A stretch of 64,000 nucleotides of DNA from Achromobacter pestifer. GTDB taxonomy: Bacteria > Pseudomonadota > Gammaproteobacteria > Burkholderiales > Burkholderiaceae_B. Shown here piece by piece: positions 53,560-61,754 of the stretch (position 1 is its first letter; every line of letters begins with the position of its first letter). The stretch covers positions 124,001 through 188,000 of the forward strand of contig NZ_CP053985.1 in assembly GCF_013267355.1 (NCBI RefSeq), written 5' to 3'. The notes below the pieces were generated by a model. It was given only the letters and a program-made list of their open reading frames with translations. It searched no databases and was not told the origin of the DNA. The translations under genes and the position numbers were made by a program.

Positions 53560-54429
53560 TTAAGCCTGCGCCGCCTGGCGCGTACGCACATACGCCGCCA
53601 CCTGCGCCAGCACGTCGGACAGGTCGGCCTGCAACGGCGCGAACCCAGAATTGCGCTCGCGCGTGACCTCGTCCATGTACAAGGGACGGCGGATTTCCAC
53701 CTGCAGGCTGTGGCGGTTCAAGGCAGGCTGGCCGATCTGCGCGATCAGCTGCACGCCCTTGTAGGGATCGTTGCGCGCCACGGTATAGCCCTTGTCGCGC
53801 AAGGCTGCCTCGATCAGGGCGATGAACTCGGGCTCGCAGGTCGTGCCGTCGCGGTCGCCCAGCACGAAGTCCGCCAGCGGATGCTCGCTGTGGCGGCCCA
53901 GGCGCTCGTAGGCATCGTTGGGCATGGAATGCAGGTTCAGATGCCAGACCGCGCCAAAGCGCTGCCGCACCTGCTGGATCGCCTGCGACAGCGCCGCGTG
54001 GTAGGGCTCGTAGTACGCCTGGATGCGGTGGCGCACTTCAGCCAGCGTCAGCTTGCGATCGTAGATCGGCGTGGACTTGTCCATCCTGCGCCAGATCAAG
54101 CCCTTGCCCAGGCGGGTCTTCTCGCCCGGGTCCAGCGCTTCGGGCCAGGGCTGCGCCAGCAGCTCGGGGTCCAGGTCCTGCAGCGTGCGGTTGGGATCGA
54201 TGTAGACGCGCGGAAAGTTCGCCGCGATCAGCGTCGCGCCAAGCGCCGGCGCCGCCGACCACAACGCGTCCACGTGCGTGTCCTCGCCCTGGCGCAGCTG
54301 CGCCAGGGTAGCCGCGGCGCCGAAGTCGTCGGGATAGCGCTCGCCGCTATGCGGCGAATCGCAGACCAGCGGCAAGGCCGAGCCCGTGGGCTCGTGCACG
54401 GAAACAGCGTCGAAATCGGCGTGGGTCAT
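53560..54429 (-). CDS. N-formylglutamate amidohydrolase-family enzyme (HutG-like)
   Basis: A 289-residue hydrolase of the N-formylglutamate amidohydrolase family. Characteristic segments are LVCDSPHSGERYP, the EDTHVDALW motif, HLNLHSMPND and the end LQVEIRRPLYMDE, which supply the zinc ligands. The classical reaction gives glutamate and formate in histidine breakdown, but no other hut genes are here. It starts two bases after a Bug receptor gene, so its substrate is probably the compound that receptor binds. The ATG at 54429 is preferred over a TTG two codons earlier. Confidence 0.88.
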   Translation of the reverse strand: MTHADFDAVSVHEPTGSALPLVCDSPHSGERYPDDFGAAATLAQLRQGEDTHVDALWSAAPALGATLIAANFPRVYIDPNRTLQDLDPELLAQPWPEALDPGEKTRLGKGLIWRRMDKSTPIYDRKLTLAEVRHRIQAYYEPYHAALSQAIQQVRQRFGAVWHLNLHSMPNDAYERLGRHSEHPLADFVLGDRDGTTCEPEFIALIEAALRDKGYTVARNDPYKGVQLIAQIGQPALNRHSLQVEIRRPLYMDEVTRERNSGFAPLQADLSDVLAQVAAYVRTRQAAQA

Positions 54430-54431
54430 CG

Positions 54432-55421
54432 TCAATCAGCCTGAATGTTGGCAGTCTTGGCGACCTTGGCGTAACGGGCCAGGGCCTGCTGGATCTGCGC
54501 CTCGAATTCCTGGGGCGTGGTGCGCACCAGCGTACCACCGACCTCCTCGGCCTTCTTGCGGAATTCCGGATCGTCCTGGGCCGCGCGCACCGCCTTGTTC
54601 AAGCGTTCGATCACGGCCGGCGGGGTGCCGGCGGGCGCCACCAGGCCGAACCAGCCGCCCGTGCCCATGTCGGGGTAGCCCAACTCGATGTAGGTCGGCA
54701 CGTCGGGCAACAGCGGCGAGCGCTCGGCGCCCAGCACGGCCAGCGCGCGCAGCTTGCCGCCCTGCACCTGCGGCAGGGTCGAAGACAGGTTGTCAGTGAT
54801 CGCGTCCACCTGGCCGCCCATCACGTCGTTGAGCGCGGGACCGGCGCCGCGGTACGGCACATGCAGCAGCTTGATGCCGGACAGCATCATGAAGTTCTCG
54901 ATGTTCACGTGGCCCAGCGAACCCACGCCCGGCGAGGCGAAGCTGTAGCGCTCCGGCTGCTTCTTGGCCAGGGCCACGAACTCGGCCATGTTCTTGGCCG
55001 GCAGGCCCGGATTGATCGCGAAGATGCTGGGCACGGCGACCACGTTGGCCACCGGCACGAAGTCCTTCACCGGGTCGTAGTTCATCTTGCGGAACACGGC
55101 CGGGTTCGAGCCGTGCGTGCTCATCGTGGCCATGCCGATGGTGTAGCCGTCGGGCGTGGCGCGCGCCACCTGCTCCATGCCCATCGAACCGCCGGCGCCG
55201 GCCTTGTTCTCGACCACGATGGTCTGCTTCAGGTCGCGGCCGGCGTACTCGGCCACCAGGCGCGCCACGATGTCGGTCGAACCGCCCGCGGCAAACGGTA
55301 CCACCAGCTTGATGGGGCGGGCGGGATAGTCGGCGGCTTGGGCGATGCCGGCGAAGGTCAGCGTGGCGAACATGCCGGCGAACGCGAAGCGCGCGGACCG
55401 GCCCAGAAGGCGGCGAGACAT
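54432..55421 (-). CDS. Bug-family (TctC) periplasmic solute-binding protein
   Basis: A 329-residue receptor with signal peptide (about 1-29, GIAQA). Family motifs include YPARPIKLVVPFAAGGSTD, VENKAGAGGSMG, ARATPDGYTIGM and HVPYRGAGPALNDVMGGQVD. It is the first gene of a Bug-hydrolase operon and is divergent from a LysR gene, so it should be induced by its ligand. No TctAB permease genes are in the window. Confidence 0.94.
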   Translation of the reverse strand: MSRRLLGRSARFAFAGMFATLTFAGIAQAADYPARPIKLVVPFAAGGSTDIVARLVAEYAGRDLKQTIVVENKAGAGGSMGMEQVARATPDGYTIGMATMSTHGSNPAVFRKMNYDPVKDFVPVANVVAVPSIFAINPGLPAKNMAEFVALAKKQPERYSFASPGVGSLGHVNIENFMMLSGIKLLHVPYRGAGPALNDVMGGQVDAITDNLSSTLPQVQGGKLRALAVLGAERSPLLPDVPTYIELGYPDMGTGGWFGLVAPAGTPPAVIERLNKAVRAAQDDPEFRKKAEEVGGTLVRTTPQEFEAQIQQALARYAKVAKTANIQAD

Positions 55422-55533
55422 GGGGATGACTCCGAAAGTTGAAGGTCAATCGACAAGGCCGCCAGTGTCCGAACTTTACGGTCCCCTTTCAAACGACTAT
55501 ATTGCACGGCTTCATTACCATTGGTCATGCTAG

Positions 55534-56466
55534 ATGCGGCTGCACTCGCCCTCCATGTCCGAACTGCACGCCTTCGTGACGGCGGCGCGCCTGGGCAGCT
55601 TCACGCGCGCCGCGGACGTGCTGTGCGTCACCCAGGGCGCCGTCAGCCGGGCCATTTCCCGCCTGGAAGCGCATTTCGGCCAACCGCTGATGCATCGCAA
55701 CGCCCATGGCCTGACCCTGACCGACACCGGGCGCCGCCTGTACGAGGGCACGCAAGGCCCCTTGCGGGAGATCGAGTCGCTCAGCGCCGGCTTGCGCGCC
55801 GACGACCGCCGCCAGCGCCTGACGCTGTCGACGGTGCCGACGCTGGCGAGCGCCTGGCTGCTGCCCCGCCTGTCCGACTTTCACGCACGCCATCCCGACA
55901 TCCAGCTCGGCTTCGCGGCCTATCGCCGCAACGAGGACTTTTCGGGCGCGACGCCCGACGCCAGCATCCTGTCCGGCATGCCGGAGCAATGGCCGGGCTG
56001 GCAGGTGGACTACGTGATCGGGCGTGAATTGGTCGTGATCTGCCACCCCGCCCGGCTGGCGGCGCGGCGCGCGCAGGGACTCTGGGACACGCCGGCCGGC
56101 CTTCTCGGAGAGCCGCTGCTGTATCACTCGAACGGCATGGACAACTGGGTGCAATGGCTGGCCGCCGCCGGCGTGCCGCGCGCCTCGGTCCAGCTGTCCA
56201 ATGGCTTTGACCAAGTGTCCATCCTGGTCCGCGCCGTCATGGCCGACATGGGCATCGCCGTGCTGCAGCGCTGCCTGGTCCGCGACGACCTGCAGGCGGG
56301 GCGCGTGGCGGCCCCCTTTCCCGACTTGCCGATACGCATCGCCCGCGGCTACCACCTGTGCGCGCCGGCGCAGCGGCGCGACCATTACGCGCTGGCCTGT
56401 TTCCGCCAGTGGCTGCTCGAGACGGCCGGGCAAGACCCCGACGTGCTGGCCGCCGGTCCCGGCTGA
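55534..56466 (+). CDS. LysR-family transcriptional regulator (GcvA-like)
   Basis: A 310-residue LysR-type regulator with helix-turn-helix (SELHAFVTAARLGSFTRAADVLCVTQGAVSRAISRLE) and an effector domain of the GcvA-like subgroup (QRLTLSTVPTLASAWLLPRL). It is divergent from the Bug/hydrolase operon over 112 bases and is the obvious candidate regulator. The start at 55534 lacks a good ribosome binding site; an ATG seven codons later is possible. A hairpin terminator follows. Confidence 0.92.
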   Translation: MRLHSPSMSELHAFVTAARLGSFTRAADVLCVTQGAVSRAISRLEAHFGQPLMHRNAHGLTLTDTGRRLYEGTQGPLREIESLSAGLRADDRRQRLTLSTVPTLASAWLLPRLSDFHARHPDIQLGFAAYRRNEDFSGATPDASILSGMPEQWPGWQVDYVIGRELVVICHPARLAARRAQGLWDTPAGLLGEPLLYHSNGMDNWVQWLAAAGVPRASVQLSNGFDQVSILVRAVMADMGIAVLQRCLVRDDLQAGRVAAPFPDLPIRIARGYHLCAPAQRRDHYALACFRQWLLETAGQDPDVLAAGPG

Positions 56467-56524
56467 AAGCCGATCCGGCGAAACATGTGGTTTCGCGTCA
56501 CCGTGGCAAATGCTACGGAATGAA

Positions 56525-56549
56525 AACGGGCTCCTGTGAGGAGCCCGTT
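56525..56549 (-). terminator. Intrinsic terminator between LysR and zinc-ribbon genes
   Basis: A perfect ten-pair stem, AACGGGCTCC (56525-56534) and its complement (56540-56549), with a five-base loop. On the minus strand it is followed by TTTTCA, so it mainly ends the leftward small gene. It may also stop the LysR transcript. Confidence 0.8.
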
Positions 56550-56569
56550 CAGATGACGCGGCGCAATGC

Positions 56570-56785
56570 TCAGGGTGCGAGCTTGAAGCCCAGGTCCACG
56601 CCCCATTTGTCGGTTTCACGCAGCCATTTCGCTCCGCAGCTCAGGCAGCGGAAGTGGTCTTCACGGCTTTCTTCCCGACCTTTCTGCGTCGGGTTGGTGA
56701 ATCCCTGATGCCCCAGATGGGCATGCGGCGCAACGCCAGCAAGCCCAGGGTTAATGCGTTGGCAAGCCAGGCACATAACGCTCAT
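56570..56785 (-). CDS. Small zinc-ribbon-like protein
   Basis: A 71-residue protein with two CxxC pairs: CLAC near the start and CLSC near residue 50. Together they form a likely zinc ribbon. The region between is rich in Gly, His and Gln. The ATG at 56785 (MSVMCLACQ) is preferred over an upstream extension through AT-rich sequence. A terminator follows directly. Function unknown. Confidence 0.68.
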   Translation of the reverse strand: MSVMCLACQRINPGLAGVAPHAHLGHQGFTNPTQKGREESREDHFRCLSCGAKWLRETDKWGVDLGFKLAP

Positions 56786-56888
56786 TGATGCTTCCCTACA
56801 AACATAGTAACTAAATTGTAAGGGATTCCACCAATACTTTTCTATCAATATATGACGCTAAATCCAAAAATAATTGTTAACGCCACAA

Positions 56889-57995
56889 TTAAACAACGGT
56901 CGGCATGGCGGACAGGCAGGTAGCCAGGTGGTACGGCGAGGTCGAAGGCATGTCCGCGCGCACCACCGCCCCGTCCGCGTCCAGGCATTCGTACCAGCCG
57001 CCGGCGTGCAGGAAACGCGCGCGGAACATGGCCAGGCCCGCCTCCAGCGCGGGCAGATCGCCCAGCACGCCGAGCACCCGCAGATACTCGGTCTGCGCCC
57101 AGATCCGGCGCGTGCCGTCGATGACGGCGCCGGACTCGTTCAACGAGGCCGCCACCCCGCCCGCGTCCACGCCATGGCGGCGCGACCAGCGCACCGCGCG
57201 CGGCAGCGATTCCGCCAGGTCCAGGCCGTCGAACACCTCGGCCGAGCCGTGCACCAGCGACAGCCATTCGAACTGGTGCCCGGGCTCCAGGCGGTTGCCG
57301 GCAGTGCCTTGCCGCTCCTCAGAAATGCACTGCGAGGGCGCGTGCACGAAGAAATGGCTGATGCCTTGCGCCAGGCCGCGCAGACGCTGCGCGTACAGCG
57401 CGGGCTCCGCGACCTGGGCCGCAGCCAGATACGCCTCGGTCAGATGCATCATGGGATTCTGCGCGGGCGCGCGCAGCGGCTGGCTCAGGTCCGGGCTGAG
57501 CGCCGCGTGGTACAGCCCATCGGCGGTCTTGAAGCGCGCCTCGATGGTCGAGGACGTGGCCAGCATGAGCTTGCGCGCATCCGCGTTGCGGCTGCGGCGG
57601 AAATAGGCAGCGCAAGCCAGCACGATGAAGGCATGGGTATACAGATCCTGCGTTTCGTCCAGCGCGCGCGCCTGGCCGTCCACGCTGTAGCGCCAGCCGC
57701 CGTGGACCTCGTCGCGGAACACGCGCCGCAGCGACTCGAACAGCAGGCCGGCATGCGCGCCCGCGGCAGCGCCGGGCGCTTCCGAAAAAACATAGAGCTG
57801 GCGCGCGCAAGCCATGGCGCGGTAGCGCTCGGCCGGCAGCGCGGCGCCAGTGGCCGCGTCCAGCGATTCAAAGGGCAGGCCGAGCGCGCCATTGAAACCC
57901 GGCCCCATCCAGAGGGGCAGGACAACGGAATCAAAGTGGTCTCGGAATGCGCGGAGGTGTTCCGCAAGTGAAGAGTTGGTCTGTGCGGCAGTCAT
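56889..57995 (-). CDS. AGE-family epimerase/isomerase (N-acylglucosamine 2-epimerase-like)
   Basis: A 368-residue protein of the (alpha/alpha)6-barrel AGE family, which includes mannose isomerases and N-acylglucosamine 2-epimerases. Family histidines appear in ALDETQDLYTHAFIVLA, NPMMHLTEAYLAA, LEPGHQFEWL and SPYHLATCL. It should isomerise a hexose or amino sugar; the exact sugar is unknown. The start MTAAQTNS at 57995 is uncertain; MRRSKM at 58010 is close. No sugar transporter is adjacent. Confidence 0.88.
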   Translation of the reverse strand: MTAAQTNSSLAEHLRAFRDHFDSVVLPLWMGPGFNGALGLPFESLDAATGAALPAERYRAMACARQLYVFSEAPGAAAGAHAGLLFESLRRVFRDEVHGGWRYSVDGQARALDETQDLYTHAFIVLACAAYFRRSRNADARKLMLATSSTIEARFKTADGLYHAALSPDLSQPLRAPAQNPMMHLTEAYLAAAQVAEPALYAQRLRGLAQGISHFFVHAPSQCISEERQGTAGNRLEPGHQFEWLSLVHGSAEVFDGLDLAESLPRAVRWSRRHGVDAGGVAASLNESGAVIDGTRRIWAQTEYLRVLGVLGDLPALEAGLAMFRARFLHAGGWYECLDADGAVVRADMPSTSPYHLATCLSAMPTVV

Positions 57996-58143
57996 CTTGG
58001 AACGGCGCATACCCAATGAGGGCCCCAGATTTTGGAGCAGCAACGATAACCGAAATCTTCGTCGCAAACCTTTGAGTATTCTCCGAAGCGTCATGCTCAC
58101 ACAGACCGGTCCCGCCTATCAGCTCCGTCCAGGGCGCAGCGCC

Positions 58144-58356
58144 CTATCGGAAGATGTTTTCCTCTACCCAGTTCTGCGCGAATACTTCCGCGCGATCGCG
58201 TGCTTCGTCCAACGAAGCGCAGTTGCCCAAGTGGGAAAACGCGGCATCCACTTCGGTGCCGCCCTCAGCCGTAACCGTCAGCAGTACGCCATATCCGCCG
58301 GTATCCATGGCCGCTGTGGAAACGTCGATCAGAACTTCCTGGTCACGATGCTGCAT
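58144..58356 (-). CDS. Hypothetical 70-residue acidic protein
   Basis: A small protein (MQHRDQEVLIDVSTAAMDTG start, ASLDEARDRAEVFAQNWVEENI end) with a mixed strand/helix pattern and acidic composition. A textbook GGAGG stands six bases before the ATG, supporting real translation. No motif or family recognised. The region upstream of its start is rich in inverted repeats. Confidence 0.62.
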   Translation of the reverse strand: MQHRDQEVLIDVSTAAMDTGGYGVLLTVTAEGGTEVDAAFSHLGNCASLDEARDRAEVFAQNWVEENIFR

Positions 58357-58686
58357 GTGCTACCTCCCAGTCGGTTACCTAAACGCGTGAACCACGCGTG
58401 ACGTTGCGGGAGCAGAATTCCCGCGCAAATGAATAGACCTGCAAACGTCACGCAAGTTCATCTTACTGGCGACTCGGCGCCCGCGATACGTCGAAAAGCA
58501 GCCAAATCGCGCAATCCCTGTCAGGAAATTCCCGTAGCGCGGCCCGAATAGTCGCGAATCTGCGAAATACTGCGAAAACATTCGCAAATTGTGTGGGAAA
58601 TACCGGCACCAAACGATCAAGACGCGGCGAAACGCGGAATGCGGTTTCAAGCCGTTCCTGTTGTCGACATAATCGGATTTGGCGGA
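58357..58686. other. 330-base intergenic region rich in inverted repeats
   Basis: No gene is supported. There is a perfect 10-base inverted repeat GCGTGACGTT (58396-58405) / AACGTCACGC (58444-58453), enclosing a second one, GCGGGA / TCCCGC (58406-58411, 58419-58424). Further right, GCGAA occurs at 58554, 58562 and 58572, and TGCGAA-AACA-TTCGCA is a dyad at 58571-58586. The region should contain the promoter of the leftward 70-residue gene. Confidence 0.5.
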
Positions 58687-58911
58687 CTATCGCAAATGGA
58701 TCGCGCCGGGCTCTTCCATGCGCAGGGAGAGCTTGCCCTTCTCGGTGATGAGCCAGCGGCCATCGGCGCCGGCCTCGATGCAACGCAGCGTCTGCAGCGC
58801 CTGCGCCACGTGCGCGGGCACTTCAGTCTGGGCGGCGCCGGGCTCGCCATTGTCGGCCACGATGCGCAGCCAATGTCCCAGCTCGCCTTTCTCGAAACGG
58901 TGCAATGCCAT
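58687..58911 (-). CDS. Hypothetical 74-residue protein
   Basis: A small protein (MALHRFEKGELGHWLRIVAD start) with a later segment CIEAGADGRWLITEKGKLSLR that looks like two beta strands. AGAGAG lies upstream of the ATG at 58911. It follows the TSUP transporter gene on the same strand after 50 bases and may be co-transcribed. No family recognised. Confidence 0.6.
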   Translation of the reverse strand: MALHRFEKGELGHWLRIVADNGEPGAAQTEVPAHVAQALQTLRCIEAGADGRWLITEKGKLSLRMEEPGAIHLR

Positions 58912-58961
58912 GCGGTGATTCTCTCTTGAATACCCAACGATAGCATGCCGCCGTACCCGTC

Positions 58962-59708
58962 CTAGGACAGCAGCTTCGGCAACGACGACGCGAGCAGCGC
59001 CACACCCGACACGGTGAGCAGGCCCAGCACGATGCGGCGGAACGCCACGTCGCTGATGCCCACGTACACGCGCGTGCCCCACAGGGTAGGCACCAGCATC
59101 GCCGGCAGGATCACCGCGAACAGCGGCAGCATGTCGCGCGTGACCACGCCGGTGTAGACATAGCTCGCCATCGTCACCACCAGCATCGACAGATTGAAGT
59201 TCTGGATCACCGCGCGCTGCACGTCGCGGTCGAAGCGGCGCAGGGTGCACCACAGGGTCGGAATGACGCCGGTGAACCCGCCGATGCCGCCCATGACGCC
59301 GCCCATCGCGCCCACCACGCCGTCGGCCAATCTTCCGCCCGCGGTAATGGGCGGCAAGCGCGTCGCAAACAGCATGACGGGACACCAGACCGCCAGCAGT
59401 CCGCCGACCAGCGCCTTGAACATCAGCGGATCCAGGTAGGGCAGCAACTTGACGCCCAGCGGAATGCCCAGCAATCCGCCCGCCACGAACGGCAGCAGAT
59501 GCGCCATCCCGAAACCCCGGCGCACGGTAAACGCGGCCAGCAATTGGCCGGTCAACGAGCCGAACACCACCATGGCGGCCGCGAGCTTCGGATCTACCGT
59601 CCAGGCCCAGAAGGACATGGCCACCATGCCAAAGCCGAAGCCCGACAGGCCCTGCACGAAACCGGCGGCCATGGCGCCCGCCGCGACCAGCACATATAAG
59701 GAATCCAT
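58962..59708 (-). CDS. TSUP-family (TauE/SafE) membrane transporter
   Basis: A 248-residue membrane protein with about eight helices. It shows the repeated TSUP pattern: GFVQGLSGFGFGMVAM near the N-terminus and GAMGGVMGGIGGFTGVIPTLW in the second half. Members export or import sulfite, sulfoacetate and related anions. The start MDSLYVLV at 59708 is chosen because the first helix begins there; an upstream extension carries implausible residues. Confidence 0.9.
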   Translation of the reverse strand: MDSLYVLVAAGAMAAGFVQGLSGFGFGMVAMSFWAWTVDPKLAAAMVVFGSLTGQLLAAFTVRRGFGMAHLLPFVAGGLLGIPLGVKLLPYLDPLMFKALVGGLLAVWCPVMLFATRLPPITAGGRLADGVVGAMGGVMGGIGGFTGVIPTLWCTLRRFDRDVQRAVIQNFNLSMLVVTMASYVYTGVVTRDMLPLFAVILPAMLVPTLWGTRVYVGISDVAFRRIVLGLLTVSGVALLASSLPKLLS

Positions 59709-59808
59709 ATCCGCCGCACGCCCGCATAAGAAGCCGGAACCGGTCCCGGCGCACGACATTCTAGACCGCGCGGATCTCTCGTCCCTGCGCTGCGCGCGTC
59801 TCTGCGGG

Positions 59809-60720
59809 TTACGAAGGACGCAGCGCCAGCGGCCGCTTCAAGCGCGTGGCCGCGGCCGACGCCGCCACGCTGGCGCCGATCAGCGCCAGGCCCAGCGCCA
59901 GGTCGGCGGAGATGTGCTCCTGGAACACCAGCGACGACACGATCAGCCCGATCACGGGCACGCACAGCATGGCGATCGAGGTCGCCACCGGCGGCATCTT
60001 CTGCGTCATGCCCAGCACCACGATGAAGGTCAGCGCCGTGGCCAGCGGGCCGGTGTACAGGATTACCGGCCATGCCTCAGGCTCGGCCAGGAAGACAGGC
60101 GCGCCATCGCGCATCCACGCCAGCGCGGCCAGCGGCAGCGCCGCGATGGCCGTCTGCCACGGAATCATGTCCGCGCCCAGGCGGATATGCCGGTTGCCGC
60201 GCAACTGGATGATGTTGCAGGCCCAGGCGAAGGACGCGCCCAGCAGCATCGCCAGGCCTATGACGGAGTGCGCCTGCCAGGGACTGAACGCGGGCGCGAC
60301 GATGACGACGATGCCGGCATAGCTCAACGCCGTCGCCAGCCATTGCGCCAGCGACAGGCGTTCTTTGAGGATCAGCGAGGACAGCGGAATGACCCAGATG
60401 GAAGTGGCGTAGGCGATCACGGACGCGCGCCCCGGCGCCACGTACTGCAAGGCCCACAGCGCCAGCGCGGTGAACGCGCCCATCTGCAGCAGCGCGACCC
60501 CCGCCACCAGCGGCATTTCCTGCCGCGTGGGCAGGCGCAGGCGGCCCAGCATGCCCAGCACCAGCGCGCTGATCAGCGCGGCCGAGCCGAAGCGGCTGGC
60601 GGCCAGCCAGAGCGGGCTCATGTGCGCCAGCCCCAGCTTCATGACCGGCCAATTGCCGCCCCAGATGGCTACCGCGCCGACCAGCGGCAAAAACCTGCCC
60701 AACGTGCTCTGCTGACTCAT
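59809..60720 (-). CDS. EamA/DMT-family transporter
   Basis: A 303-residue protein with ten helices in two EamA repeats (WGGNWPVMKLGLAHMSPLWLAASRF in the first; PLATALTFIVVLGMTQKMPP and SSLVFQEHISADLALG in the second). Relatives export amino acids or metabolites. It is divergent from an Lrp/AsnC regulator gene across 160 bases that contain a large nested dyad, so amino-acid-responsive control is likely. Confidence 0.92.
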   Translation of the reverse strand: MSQQSTLGRFLPLVGAVAIWGGNWPVMKLGLAHMSPLWLAASRFGSAALISALVLGMLGRLRLPTRQEMPLVAGVALLQMGAFTALALWALQYVAPGRASVIAYATSIWVIPLSSLILKERLSLAQWLATALSYAGIVVIVAPAFSPWQAHSVIGLAMLLGASFAWACNIIQLRGNRHIRLGADMIPWQTAIAALPLAALAWMRDGAPVFLAEPEAWPVILYTGPLATALTFIVVLGMTQKMPPVATSIAMLCVPVIGLIVSSLVFQEHISADLALGLALIGASVAASAAATRLKRPLALRPS

Positions 60721-60743
60721 TACTGCCCGATCTACCGCTTGAA

Positions 60744-60781
60744 TATTCCGTGCTTTGGCCTGATTGCCAAATGAAGGAATA
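60744..60781. promoter_or_regulatory. Nested perfect dyad between EamA and Lrp genes (candidate Lrp-family operator)
   Basis: The order is TATTCC (60744-60749), four bases, TTTGGC (60754-60759), six bases, GCCAAA (60766-60771), four bases, GGAATA (60776-60781). Both arm pairs are perfect and share one centre. It sits 24-61 bases upstream of the EamA start, on its probable promoter. Two nested dyads fit a multimeric regulator such as the adjacent Lrp-type protein. Confidence 0.6.
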
Positions 60782-60880
60782 GTTTATAGGGTAAACCCCA
60801 GCATATTTGACTGCATTGAAGCGCATTACCCGTCATACTCGGCACGGATGAATTGCCGAATGACCGTAACTGGGTGACTT

Positions 60881-61351
60881 ATGCCGGAAATCAACCTGGA
60901 TGCCACCGACATCCGCATCCTCAATGAACTGCAGCGCGATGCGCGGCTGACCAATGTCGAGCTTGCCGCGCGCGTGAACCTGTCCGCCTCGCCCTGTCTG
61001 GCGCGCGTGCGCCGGCTCGAAACCGAAGGCCTGATCGACCGCCGCGTCACGCTGCTCAACGCCCGCAAGCTGGGCCTGAAGGTCAACGTGTTCATCCAGA
61101 TCTCGCTGGACAAACAGCGCAAGGCGGCGCTGGACGTGTTCGAACGCGAGATCGCGGTCCTGCCGGAAATCATGGAGTGCTACCTGATGTCGGGCGACGC
61201 CGACTACCTGATCCGCGCCCTGGTGCCGGACGTCGACGCGCTGGAGCGGTTGATCGTCGAGCACATCACCCGCATCCCGGGCGTGGCCAGCATCCGTTCC
61301 AGCTTCGCGTTGAAACAGGTGCTGTACACCACCGCCGTCCCGCTCGCGTGA
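60881..61351 (+). CDS. Lrp/AsnC-family transcriptional regulator
   Basis: A 156-residue regulator with an N-terminal helix-turn-helix ([42 protein letters not shown]) and the C-terminal RAM ligand domain ([24 protein letters not shown]). It is divergent from an EamA transporter gene and probably controls it, as with BkdR- or LysG-like partners of exporters. The effector is likely an amino acid, but which one is unknown. Confidence 0.94.
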   Translation: MPEINLDATDIRILNELQRDARLTNVELAARVNLSASPCLARVRRLETEGLIDRRVTLLNARKLGLKVNVFIQISLDKQRKAALDVFEREIAVLPEIMECYLMSGDADYLIRALVPDVDALERLIVEHITRIPGVASIRSSFALKQVLYTTAVPLA

Positions 61352-61452
61352 AGCCCGCGGCGCCGACTTGCGGGATCGCGTGAGCCCCTCCACAATGAAA
61401 GCGCCGAGCGCCCGCGCCGGCATCCCTCCCATCGCCTAGCAAGGAGAACACC

Positions 61453-61686
61453 ATGCCTGAAACCGACTGGTTCCCCGGCGGCACGCTACCCGATCGTCAG
61501 GGCTACTTCGAAGTGGAATTCGAAACGGGTGAAACCGAAATCACACGCTACGGCATGCTCGGCTGGGAGCCCGAGCAGGACCGCGGCCCCATCAAGCGCT
61601 GGCGCGGCCTCGACCCGGCCATCGAAGCCGCCGAAATGCAACGCGAGAGCGCGGTGCGCAACAACGGCGACGCCCTCATGGGCTGA
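61453..61686 (+). CDS. Hypothetical 77-residue protein
   Basis: A small acidic protein beginning MPETDWFPGGTLPDRQGYFE, with YGMLGWEPEQDRGPIKRWRGLDP in the middle. AAGGAG lies eight bases before the ATG. The stop codon lies in a 12-base tandem duplication (61681-61704) and an intrinsic terminator follows within 25 bases, so it is a complete small transcription unit. No family recognised. Confidence 0.66.
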   Translation: MPETDWFPGGTLPDRQGYFEVEFETGETEITRYGMLGWEPEQDRGPIKRWRGLDPAIEAAEMQRESAVRNNGDALMG

Positions 61687-61709
61687 GGCGCCGGCTGAGG
61701 CGCCAAACA

Positions 61710-61740
61710 AAAACGCCGCGGAGGATATCCGCGGCGTTTT
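61710..61740. terminator. Bidirectional intrinsic terminator
   Basis: A perfect 13-pair stem (61710-61722 with 61728-61740) with a five-base loop GGATA and four T on the 3' side in both directions. It lies between the convergent 77-residue gene and the SYLF lipoprotein gene and should terminate both. Confidence 0.9.
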
Positions 61741-61754
61741 GCTTGGCAGGCAGT

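Noticed and set aside
58375..58650. A 91-codon open frame on the minus strand of the repeat-rich spacer
   Set aside because: No ribosome binding site, composition unlike neighbouring genes, and it overlaps clear inverted repeats.
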